From NCBI RefSeq assembly GCF_047824785.1, contig NZ_CP181167.1, forward strand, positions 1,736,001 through 1,800,000: a stretch of 64,000 nt of DNA, given 5' to 3'. The position numbers were made by a program, and so were the translations under genes. This stretch comes from Nitrobacter sp039808345 (GTDB lineage Bacteria > Pseudomonadota > Alphaproteobacteria > Rhizobiales > Xanthobacteraceae). Positions 34,473 through 41,659 of the stretch are shown one piece after another. Position 1 is the stretch's first letter, and every line of letters starts with the position of its first letter. The notes under the pieces are model-generated. The model searched no databases. It was not told where the DNA came from and worked only from the letters and a program-made list of their open reading frames with translations.

Positions 34473-35762
34473 TTACTGGCGTGGTTTGTCGGGCCCGTCA
34501 TAGGCCAGGCCCCGGATGACGGCCGCGCTCCCGAATTTCTTGCGCAGGTCATCCATTGCCCGTTCAGCATGAGCTGAGCGAAGGTCCAGCATATCGGCCT
34601 CGCCGGCTTGCGATACCGCGCGAAGCGCGCTGACGCCCGTTCCCATCAGGCGGAAAGCGGTGCCATCGGCCTCCTTGGTCAGCATCTCCCGGCATGTGGC
34701 GAAAATCTTCGACGCGAGCTGGGTCGAAACGGAGATCGATTGCGACCGCGTTCTTCGCCGGAAGTCGGCGGTCTTGAGTTTCAGCGTGATGGTCGATCCC
34801 GAGAGTTCACTGGCCTTCAGCCGCGAGGAGACCTTCTCCGACAGCCGCCATAGGCATCGTTCGAGCGTGGCGAAATCGCGGGTGTCGGACTCGAATGTCG
34901 TCTCGCTCGAAATGGTCCTGGCGCCGCGATCCGCGATCACCCGCCGGTCGTCGATGCCTTGCGCCAGCCGCCACAGCCGACGCCCGTCGGCGGAAAACTG
35001 CATCATCATGTCGATCTCGCCGGCATGTTGCAGATCGCCGATGGTCCGAAAGCCGCGCTCCGACAGACGCTGCTGGGTGGCCGGACCGACGCCGAAAATA
35101 AAGCCTACCGGCTTGTCCGCGAGCATGGCGCGCGCTTCCTCCTGGTCGAGGGCCGCGAAGCCGCGCGGCTTGTCGAGATCCGAGGCGATCTTCGCGAGGA
35201 ATTTATTGCACGACAGCCCGACCGATACCGTGATGCCGAGTTGGCATTCGATGCGGGTTGCGAACTTCGCCAGCACCTTGGCGGGAATCATGCCGTGAAC
35301 GCGTCGGGTGCCGCTGAGGTCAAGGAAGGCTTCGTCGATCGACAGCGGCTCGACCAGCGGCGTCAGCGCCTGCATGGCGGTGCGCACGTCCCGACCGATC
35401 CGGACATATTTCGCCATGTCGGGAGGGACCACCGCCGCGAAGGGGCAAAGCGCAAGGGCTTTGAACATCGGCATCGCGGAATGCACGCCGTACGTCCGGG
35501 CGGTATAGCAGGCGGCCAATACCACGCCGCGCCTGCCGCCGCCCACGATGACGGGCTTGTCCGCCAGCGCCGGATTGTCCCGCTTCTCGACCGTGGCGTA
35601 GAACGCGTCGCAATCGATGTGGGCGATGGCCAGCGCCGGCAAGGCGCGATGCCGCACTAGCCGGGGCGAGCCGCACCCGCCGCAACGGGGCGCCGTCAAG
35701 CTGAGATCGTTGAGACAATCCCGGCAAAAGCACAACGGACCATCCGAGGGACCCGCGGTCAC
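34473..35762 (-). CDS. dinB: DNA polymerase IV with N-terminal zinc-ribbon-like segment
   Basis: 429 residues, Y-family polymerase. After an N-terminal segment with C13-x2-C16 and C27-x2-C30 comes the palm: IAHIDCDAFYATVEKRDNPA (first Asp), then PVIVGGGRRGVVLAACYTAR, PLSIDEAFLDLSG (SIDE acidic pair), VSVGLSCNKFLAKIASDLDK and GVGPATQQRLSERGF (HhH). The little-finger domain follows (SSETTFESDTRDFATLERCL). The final beta-clamp motif is not obvious. The start is GTG at 35762, overlapping the stop of the DUF3572 gene (GTGA). It performs error-prone bypass synthesis. Confidence 0.93.
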   Translation of the reverse strand: MTAGPSDGPLCFCRDCLNDLSLTAPRCGGCGSPRLVRHRALPALAIAHIDCDAFYATVEKRDNPALADKPVIVGGGRRGVVLAACYTARTYGVHSAMPMFKALALCPFAAVVPPDMAKYVRIGRDVRTAMQALTPLVEPLSIDEAFLDLSGTRRVHGMIPAKVLAKFATRIECQLGITVSVGLSCNKFLAKIASDLDKPRGFAALDQEEARAMLADKPVGFIFGVGPATQQRLSERGFRTIGDLQHAGEIDMMMQFSADGRRLWRLAQGIDDRRVIADRGARTISSETTFESDTRDFATLERCLWRLSEKVSSRLKASELSGSTITLKLKTADFRRRTRSQSISVSTQLASKIFATCREMLTKEADGTAFRLMGTGVSALRAVSQAGEADMLDLRSAHAERAMDDLRKKFGSAAVIRGLAYDGPDKPRQ

Positions 35763-36067
35763 GGGAGGTCGCGTTCCGGAAAAACATCGCCGAGCGCCTG
35801 CCGGGCGGCCGCGATCGTGGTCGGATGATGCCTTGAGGACTCCGAGAACGCTTTCACGGTTGCGTCGTCGCGCAGCACGAAATCGAGCACGGCGGTAAGA
35901 AAATGCGGATCGGAGGCGGAACTGCGCAGAGTCTCCGGACCGATGCCGGTCTCGGCCAGAAACCGGCCTAAAAGCTCGGCGTCGGCCGCGACAAATGAAA
36001 GGGCCTGAATTGCCACAAATTCAGCGGCTTCGCGCGGGTTATGCACACGCTTTGTCATCGCGACCAT
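35759..36067 (-). CDS. DUF3572 protein
   Basis: 102 residues, mostly helical: REAAEFVAIQALSFVAADAE, LLGRFLAETGIGPETLR, then FLTAVLDFVLRDDATVKAF. It belongs to the alphaproteobacterial DUF3572 family of unknown function. GGAAAGG precedes the ATG at 36067. Its stop overlaps the dinB start by four bases, so it is cotranslated with the polymerase; it is divergent from divK. Confidence 0.85.
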   Translation of the reverse strand: MVAMTKRVHNPREAAEFVAIQALSFVAADAELLGRFLAETGIGPETLRSSASDPHFLTAVLDFVLRDDATVKAFSESSRHHPTTIAAARQALGDVFPERDLP

Positions 36068-36286
36068 TTGCCTTTCCGTAACCTATCGATTTTACTTTGG
36101 AACCAGAGCGACCGAGTCCCGAAACCTTCAAGCGATCATTAATCCGCTCGCATAAAGATCGTCTTATGTCTTAACGACTTAGAGCGAACTCTGGTGCAAA
36201 TCTAACTCCAGTTTGCGGATAAGTGTCGAGGTGCCGGCATATTATCGCTCAGGGCGGACGAGCACCGAGTCGACTGGAGGGCCAGC
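36068..36286. promoter_or_regulatory. Divergent region DUF3572-dinB / divK-pleD
   Basis: 219 bp with an AT-richer centre (36130-36195). Two TTAA half-sites (36139-36142 and 36171-36174) are too far apart for a canonical CtrA box. No clear promoter pair found. Confidence 0.3.
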
Positions 36287-36652
36287 GTGGCCAAGACGGT
36301 CCTGATCGTGGAAGACAACGAGCTCAACATGAAGCTCTTCCGCGATCTGCTGGAGGCTCATGGTTATCACACGTCCGGAACCAGCAACGGTTTCGAGGCG
36401 CTCGATATGGTTCGCAAGCTCCGCCCCGATCTGGTCCTCATGGATATTCAGTTGCCGCAGGTATCCGGTCTGGATGTCACGCGCTGGATCAAGGACGATC
36501 CCGAACTGCGCGCAATTCCCGTGGTTGCGGTGACGGCGTTTGCGATGAAGGGCGACGAGGAACGTATCCGCGAGGGCGGCTGCGAGGCCTACCTGTCGAA
36601 ACCGATATCGGTGGGCAAGTTCATCGAGACCGTCCGCCGGTTCGTGGGTTGA
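36287..36652 (+). CDS. divK: Single-domain response regulator DivK
   Basis: 121 residues, a lone receiver domain with phosphoacceptor Asp53 (VLMDIQLP), the acidic pair Glu9-Asp10 (IVEDNELNM), Thr in VAVTAFAM and Lys in LSKPIS. DivK shuttles phosphate signals that control CtrA and polarity in the alphaproteobacterial cell cycle. GTG start at 36287 with GGAGG upstream. pleD follows 10 bp later, the conserved Caulobacter-type order. Confidence 0.95.
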   Translation: MAKTVLIVEDNELNMKLFRDLLEAHGYHTSGTSNGFEALDMVRKLRPDLVLMDIQLPQVSGLDVTRWIKDDPELRAIPVVAVTAFAMKGDEERIREGGCEAYLSKPISVGKFIETVRRFVG

Positions 36653-36662
36653 GGAGACAAGA

Positions 36663-38036
36663 GTGTCCGCGCGTGTTCTGGTCGTCGACGACATCCCCGC
36701 CAATGTCCGGCTCCTGGAAGCGCGGTTGTCGGCGGAATATTTCGACGTCATAACGGCGTCCAATGGCGCGGAGGCGCTGGAGACCTGCGCCCGCGCCGAG
36801 TGCGACATCATCCTCCTCGACGTGATGATGCCTGACATGGACGGTTTTGAGGTCTGCCGCCGGCTGAAGGCCAACCCGGCAACCCATTTTATTCCGGTGG
36901 TGATGATCACCGCGCTGGACAGTCCGTCCGACCGCGTGCGCGGCCTTGAGGCCGGCGCCGATGACTTCCTGACCAAGCCGGTATCGGATGTCGTGTTGAC
37001 CGCGAGGGTTCGCTCGCTGACGCGTCTGAAGATGATGACCGACGAACTCCGCATGCGGGCCATGACGTCGCTCGAAATCGGCGTGCAGGCGCCGGAGCGC
37101 GAGGCGGTTTGCGATAGCGGGAAGGGCGGGCGCATCCTGCTGGTCGACGATCGTCCCTCGTCGTATGAGCGGCTGGCGTCGATGCTGAGCGCCGAACACG
37201 CCGTCGACGTCGAAGCCGACCCCTCCGAGGCGCTGTTTCGTGCCGCCGAGAGCGATTACGATCTCCTGATCGTTTCGCTCGGGCTGGAAAACTTTGACGG
37301 ATTGCGGCTGTGCAGTCAGGCGCGCTCGCTGGAGCGGACGCGGCACGTTCCGATTCTGGCCGTTGCCGACGCCGATGGCAGCCCGCGATTGCTGCGTGGT
37401 CTCGAGATCGGCATCAATGATTATCTGCTGCGGCCGATCGACAGGAACGAGCTGCTCGCCCGCGCGCGCACGCAAGTCCGCCGCCGTCGCTATACCGTTC
37501 ACCTGCGTGACAACGTGATGAGTTCGATCGAAATGGCGGTCACGGACGGACTGACCGGGCTGCACAACCGGCGTTACATGGAAAGCCATCTGACTGCGCT
37601 GGCCGAGCAGGCTTCGCTGCGCGGGCAGTCATTGGCGCTCATGATGCTGGATATAGACTACTTCAAGGCGATCAATGACAACTACGGCCATGATGCCGGT
37701 GATGATGTTCTGCGGGAGTTCGCGCTTCGAATCCGCAAAGCTATCCGAGGCATCGATCTGGCCTGCCGTTACGGCGGCGAGGAGTTCGTGATCGTGATGC
37801 CGGAGACCGACCTGCATGTCGCGGGCATGGTGGCCGAGCGCTTGCGCCGCGCGATTGCTGGCGAACCGTTCTCCATCCACAAGGGGACGAAGCTGATCAA
37901 GGTGACCATTTCGATCGGATTATCGACTCTGGAGCGCAAGGGAGAGCCTGTCTCGGACGTTGTAAAGCGCGCCGATGTCGCGCTTTACCGCGCCAAGCAT
38001 GACGGCCGGAACCGTGTCGTGGCGGAGGCGGCTTGA
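36663..38036 (+). CDS. pleD: Response regulator/diguanylate cyclase PleD
   Basis: 457 residues: receiver 1 with phosphoacceptor Asp53 (ILLDVMMPDMDG), receiver 2 at about 157-275 in which the phosphoacceptor position is Ser205 (LIVSLGLEN) and so cannot be phosphorylated there, then GGDEF domain with active site GGEEF at 371-375. The product-inhibition I-site RGID lies at 362-365, five residues before it. Phosphorylated PleD dimerises and makes c-di-GMP at the pole, governing the motile-to-sessile switch. Degenerate receiver 2 is normal for PleD. The GTG start follows GGAGACAA. Confidence 0.95.
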   Translation: MSARVLVVDDIPANVRLLEARLSAEYFDVITASNGAEALETCARAECDIILLDVMMPDMDGFEVCRRLKANPATHFIPVVMITALDSPSDRVRGLEAGADDFLTKPVSDVVLTARVRSLTRLKMMTDELRMRAMTSLEIGVQAPEREAVCDSGKGGRILLVDDRPSSYERLASMLSAEHAVDVEADPSEALFRAAESDYDLLIVSLGLENFDGLRLCSQARSLERTRHVPILAVADADGSPRLLRGLEIGINDYLLRPIDRNELLARARTQVRRRRYTVHLRDNVMSSIEMAVTDGLTGLHNRRYMESHLTALAEQASLRGQSLALMMLDIDYFKAINDNYGHDAGDDVLREFALRIRKAIRGIDLACRYGGEEFVIVMPETDLHVAGMVAERLRRAIAGEPFSIHKGTKLIKVTISIGLSTLERKGEPVSDVVKRADVALYRAKHDGRNRVVAEAA

Positions 38037-38064
38037 TCTTCGGCCACCCGAATCCCGCCTCGGA

Positions 38065-38165
38065 CGCGTTTTCGAGCGAAGTGGAATCCGGTTCGCGTGA
38101 AGAAAACGCGTCAAAATATAAAGCCAGAGACTTTCACCGCTTTCATAAAACGGTGAAAGTCTCCG
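38065..38165 (+). repeat. Modular palindromic repeat, full copy, type B (best preserved stem)
   Basis: Constant module, then a perfect 13-bp stem GAGACTTTCACCG (38127-38139) and CGGTGAAAGTCTC (38151-38163) with 11-base loop. Located after the pleD stop, convergent with rpmG. Confidence 0.93.
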
Positions 38166-38187
38166 GCTTCTCACTGCCGTAAAACGC

Positions 38188-38216
38188 GCAAAACAAAACG
38201 GAGCGCGAAAGCTCCG
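38188..38216 (-). terminator. Rho-independent terminator of rpmG
   Basis: Minus-strand reading: CGGAGC, loop TTTCGC, GCTCCG, then TTTTGTTTTGCG. Stem plus T-rich tail is classical, about 45 bp after the rpmG stop. Confidence 0.75.
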
Positions 38217-38258
38217 CGACGATGACGATTCCCCAAGCCCGATCTTATTTGATCTTGC

Positions 38259-38426
38259 TTATTTGATCTTGGCTTCGCGGAATTCAACGTGTTTGCGCGC
38301 AACCGGGTCATACTTTTTCTTGACCATCTTGTCGGTCATGGTGCGCGAGTTCTTCTTGGCGACGTAGTAGAAGCCTGTGTCAGCGCTGGAAACCAGCTTG
38401 ACCTTGATGGTGACCGCCTTGGCCAT
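38259..38426 (-). CDS. rpmG: 50S ribosomal protein L33
   Basis: 55 residues: MAKAVTIKVKLVSSADTGFY, YVAKKNSRTMTDKMVKKKYD, PVARKHVEFREAKIK. No zinc-binding cysteines, i.e. the C-minus form usual in proteobacteria. The start at 38426 has AAGGG upstream; a longer frame to 38516 is unsupported. Monocistronic with its own promoter and terminator. Confidence 0.97.
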   Translation of the reverse strand: MAKAVTIKVKLVSSADTGFYYVAKKNSRTMTDKMVKKKYDPVARKHVEFREAKIK

Positions 38427-38488
38427 GTGTAAACCCTTGATGTCGGGAAACGGAAAGCCGGCCCGCATCAGGCCTGCATCTGGCCGGC

Positions 38489-38516
38489 AAACTAGCCGCG
38501 AAACGTCGAAAGTCAA
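38489..38516 (-). promoter_or_regulatory. Probable rpmG promoter
   Basis: On the minus strand TTGACT (38516-38511), 16 bp spacer, TAGTTT (38494-38489). Leader of about 55 bases to the ATG. Confidence 0.4.
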
Positions 38517-38893
38517 GGATTTCGAAGGCTGCGGCGCCAGAATTAGTCATGATGGCGCGGATCGTCGGCGGCAGGCGTTACGGTTTTCGAAGCTGTTCCG
38601 CGTGATCGTTCGGGTGCTCGTTACATAGCTCTTTGGATGAAGCCGATTGTCATATTAGGCAAGAACGTCGTCATAGTATTGTCTGCTTTTATGTATTTTT
38701 CGGATGGTTCATCCGCTGGTTCCGTGAAAGGCAAGAAAGTTGCAGGGATGAGCTTTGTCCGCTGCTGGTTAGAGTCCTTCCAGTATGATCGAATCGGCAG
38801 GTGTGGCTTCAACGCTTCAACTTCAGAGTTTCCGCCGAGACGGCTCGCAAGGGGTTCCTTAGCACCCCGGCGGCGAATATGTTCGCGTGGGGC

Positions 38894-38943
38894 AAGTGAC
38901 TTGGTAGGAAAGTGACTCGGTGGGGAAAGTGACTTGGTGGGAT
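38894..38943 (+). repeat. Three tandem copies of a 16-17-bp unit
   Basis: AAGTGACTTGGTAGGA (38894-38909), AAGTGACTCGGTGGGGA (38910-38926), AAGTGACTTGGTGGGAT (38927-38943). It ends 40 bp before the chosen tolC start. Confidence 0.8.
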
Positions 38944-38983
38944 GATCCGGCGTAGAGGCTCGGCCTTGCTTACGTCTTGTGAT

Positions 38984-40423
38984 ATGAAGAATGGAATTCT
39001 GCGGATGGGTGGTGTGAGACTGGCGGCGGGGGTCGCCGTGTTGGCTTTTGTGACTGCGTGGCCGGGGACGGCGACGCGGGTCTTCGCCGACACCATCGAA
39101 TCTGCGTTGGTGCGTGCCTACCAGAGCAATCCTCAGCTCAATGCCCAGCGCGCCGCGGTCCGTGCGACCGACGAGAGTGTGCCCCAGGCCCTGTCGGGCT
39201 ATCGGCCCCGAGTCGCCGTGACCGCGAGCGGCGGCTACCAGTATACCGATATTACCGTTAGTCAGGGTCTGCCGGATCAGGGTCTGGTGGGAAATGTGCA
39301 AGCGAGAATTCATGGTGCGCGCAATCCAAGGGCCATCGGCGCCTCGGTTTCGCAGACGCTGTTCGACGGATTCCAGGCCGCCAACAGGACCCGTGCGGCG
39401 GAAGGACAGGTGTCGGCGGCGCGCGAGGGGCTAAGGGTTCTCGAGCAGACCGTACTGCTCGCTGCGGCGACCATCTATATGGATTATCTGCGGGATGCCG
39501 CCATTGTGGAGGTTCAGCGCAGCAATGTCCGCGTCCTCGAGGAGACGCTCAAGCAGACGCGTGATCGTTTCAATGTTGGCGAGGTGACCCGCACCGACGT
39601 GGCGCAGTCCGAGGCCCAGCTCGCTGCCGGGCGCACCCAGCTCATGGCCACTGAATCCACCCTCATAACCACGCGCGCGAATTTTCGGCGCATTGTCGGC
39701 AACGAACCGGGGCAATTGGCGCCGGGCTCGCCTGTCGATCGCTTTCTGCCGTCAACGCTCGCGGGTTCCGTGGATCTCGCCCTTACCCAGAATCCCAATG
39801 TGACCGCGGCGATGTATGGCATCGACGTCAGCCATTTGCAGGTCAAGGTTGCGGAGGGCGTGCTGTTCCCGACCGTGACCCTTCAGGCCAACGTGCAGAA
39901 GGGGTATGATCAGCAGCTCACATTGCCTGGTCAACTCATCGCATCGGCGATCGCGCAGGTGTCGGTGCCGATCTATCAGGGCGGCGCTGAATATTCGCTG
40001 ATCCGCCAGTCCAAGGAAACGCTGGCGCAACAACGTCTCAATCTCGAACAGGTCCGCAATCAGGCGCGCGCCAGCACGGTGCAGGCGTGGGGCCAGCTCG
40101 AAGCAACCAAGGTGCAGGTGAAGTCGGCGCAGGCGCAGGTTGAGGCATCGGAGATCGCGGTCAACGGCATTCGCGAGGAAGCCAAGGCCGGTCAACGAAC
40201 CACGTTCGACGTGCTGGTCGCGCAGCAGACGCTCGTCAGCGCGCGCGTGGCGCTGGTGACGGCTCAACACGATCGCGTGGTCGCCTCTTATTCGGTTTTG
40301 AACGCCGTTGGCCGGCTGACGCCGCAGGTGCTTAAGCTGAACACCACGGTATACGATCCGAGTGTCCACTATCATCAGGTTCGCGACAGCTGGGTTGGTT
40401 TGCGTACGCCGGACGGGCAATAA
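38984..40423 (+). CDS. tolC: TolC-family outer-membrane efflux/secretion channel
   Basis: 479 residues from ATG 38984; ATG 39005 is also possible. Signal peptide VRLAAGVAVLAFVTAWPGTA before RVFADTIESAL. Two outer-membrane-efflux repeats follow, with the typical ALVRAYQSNPQLNAQRAAVR, VSQTLFDGFQAANRTRAAEG, TRDRFNVGEVTRTDVAQSEA and, in the second half, VSVPIYQGGAEYSLIRQSKE and EEAKAGQRTTFDVLVAQQTL. It forms the trimeric channel for RND pumps and type I secretion; no pump genes are adjacent. popZ follows. Confidence 0.93.
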   Translation: MKNGILRMGGVRLAAGVAVLAFVTAWPGTATRVFADTIESALVRAYQSNPQLNAQRAAVRATDESVPQALSGYRPRVAVTASGGYQYTDITVSQGLPDQGLVGNVQARIHGARNPRAIGASVSQTLFDGFQAANRTRAAEGQVSAAREGLRVLEQTVLLAAATIYMDYLRDAAIVEVQRSNVRVLEETLKQTRDRFNVGEVTRTDVAQSEAQLAAGRTQLMATESTLITTRANFRRIVGNEPGQLAPGSPVDRFLPSTLAGSVDLALTQNPNVTAAMYGIDVSHLQVKVAEGVLFPTVTLQANVQKGYDQQLTLPGQLIASAIAQVSVPIYQGGAEYSLIRQSKETLAQQRLNLEQVRNQARASTVQAWGQLEATKVQVKSAQAQVEASEIAVNGIREEAKAGQRTTFDVLVAQQTLVSARVALVTAQHDRVVASYSVLNAVGRLTPQVLKLNTTVYDPSVHYHQVRDSWVGLRTPDGQ

Positions 40424-40799
40424 TTGCGCCGGCAGCGCTGGAGCGTTTTCAAGCGAGGTGGGCACCGGTTCGCGTGTAGAAAACACGTCAAATCAAAATC
40501 ATAGAGCCAGCTTCTGATTCTATCGGAAGCGGAACGGCTCTAGCGGTCCGTTGCTTGCAATCAATTGATGCCGTGACATACTTTTGCACGAGGTCGTGAA
40601 GCGATTCGGACGTCGTCGGCTGCCGGTCCTGCTGCGAAAGGCCGGCCCGGAATGGATGTCAGCACCGGTTCGCAGCGCTTTCTTGGGAAATAAATCCGGT
40701 TGCGATCGACATCGACGCCCGCATCTGGAGCCGGATGGAATCCTTGTATCGCTTGAAGCTGGCGCTCTGGCGAGGGCCTTGACAGATGTGGAGTTGGAC
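40424..40799. other. 376-bp region between tolC and popZ
   Basis: Contains one full modular repeat (40440-40543). The remaining 250 bp are open in the popZ frame from 40584 but show no RBS or conserved sequence and are treated as non-coding leader. No promoter is convincing; TTGACA at 40779-40784 is too close to the start. Confidence 0.45.
40440..40543 (+). repeat. Modular palindromic repeat, full copy, type A
   Basis: Constant module with small changes (GTGTAGAAAACACG), type A hairpin GCTTCTGATTCTATCGGAAG in which one T-A pair became a T-G wobble, closing CGGCTCTAG. Directly after tolC. Confidence 0.92.
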
Positions 40800-41456
40800 A
40801 TGACGCAACCTGCAAAAGTCCAAGAGCCCTCCATGGAGGAGATTCTGGCGTCGATCCGCCGCATCATCGCGGACGATGAAAAGCCCGCGGCGGCCGGAAA
40901 AGCAGTCGTCGCTGACGCGGTGGGAGCGCGGCCTCGATCGACCGCTCCGGCCCCCAAGCCAGCCGCTCCGGCGGATGCTGATGTCCCCAACAGCCAGGAC
41001 GATATCGATGCGATGCTTGCGAACCTCGACGCGGCGACCACCGGGGAAGAAGGCCGCCCCGCCCAGGCTGATGAGGTGCTCGAACTGACGGACGAGATGG
41101 CCGTGCCGGATGCAAGGCAGGACGCCTTTCGGAAAATCGAGCCTCAGGACGATCTGGAATTCGCCGAAGTGACGCAGGACGCGGCTGCTCCACCGGAGCC
41201 CGCAACTATCGCTCCGTCCAATCCGAATGCCGCGCAGGCGGCGCGAATTCTGTCGCACTCGACCGTTTCAGCGGTCGAAACGGCCTTCAACTCGCTTGCC
41301 AGCACGGTGTTGACCAACAACGCCCGCACCCTTGAGGATCTCGTCAAGGAGATGCTGCGCCCGATGCTGAAGTCCTGGCTCGATGACAATCTGCCGGGAC
41401 TGGTGGAGCGCATCGTCAAGGCTGAAATCGAGCGGGTCTCGCGTGGGCGTCCCTGA
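40800..41456 (+). CDS. popZ: Polar organising protein PopZ (DUF2497)
   Basis: 218 residues with the PopZ architecture: an N-terminal helix KVQEPSMEEILASIRRIIAD that binds client proteins, a long Pro/Ala/Glu-rich disordered linker (about 35-140), and a C-terminal helical oligomerisation region STVSAVETAFNSLASTVLTN, LEDLVKEMLRPMLKSWLDDN, LPGLVERIVKAEIERVSR. PopZ assembles polar condensates that anchor ParB-parS and cell-cycle kinases in alphaproteobacteria. GGAG lies six bases before the ATG. It stands between tolC and valS, the usual order. Confidence 0.93.
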   Translation: MTQPAKVQEPSMEEILASIRRIIADDEKPAAAGKAVVADAVGARPRSTAPAPKPAAPADADVPNSQDDIDAMLANLDAATTGEEGRPAQADEVLELTDEMAVPDARQDAFRKIEPQDDLEFAEVTQDAAAPPEPATIAPSNPNAAQAARILSHSTVSAVETAFNSLASTVLTNNARTLEDLVKEMLRPMLKSWLDDNLPGLVERIVKAEIERVSRGRP

Positions 41457-41659
41457 TCCGTTCCCGCGGCCGGGACTACCGTGGCCATCGGAGCGGAAAG
41501 CCGAACCCTCTCCAGGCGTCATGAGAAACTCACATCTGCGCTATGCGGCCGGTTTATTCGGTGCTCTTGTTGACTTGATGCGCCCTGAAAGGCTTTTAGC
41601 GGCCAGGGGATTTACTCCGTGAATTGACCTGAACCGCCCCGACTGTGATTGCATTTGCC

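Larger units (their letters stand above)
38427..38983. other. 557-bp region between rpmG and tolC
   Basis: Near rpmG it holds a probable promoter (38489-38516, minus). Positions about 38625-38720 form an AT-rich island. A plus-strand open frame at 38637-38915 (92 codons, start MKPIVILGKNVVIVLSAF) has a hydrophobic beginning but no clear RBS and unknown status. A tandem repeat occupies 38894-38943. No RNA gene recognised. Confidence 0.45.

Noticed and set aside
36139..36174. CtrA box upstream of divK
   Set aside because: The two TTAA half-sites are 28 bases apart instead of seven.
40779..40784. TTGACA as a popZ promoter
   Set aside because: It is only about 16 bases from the start codon, leaving no room for a -10 and leader.
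40584..40799. N-terminal extension of PopZ by 72 residues
   Set aside because: No RBS and no PopZ-like sequence; the conserved beginning with GGAG spacing is at 40800.
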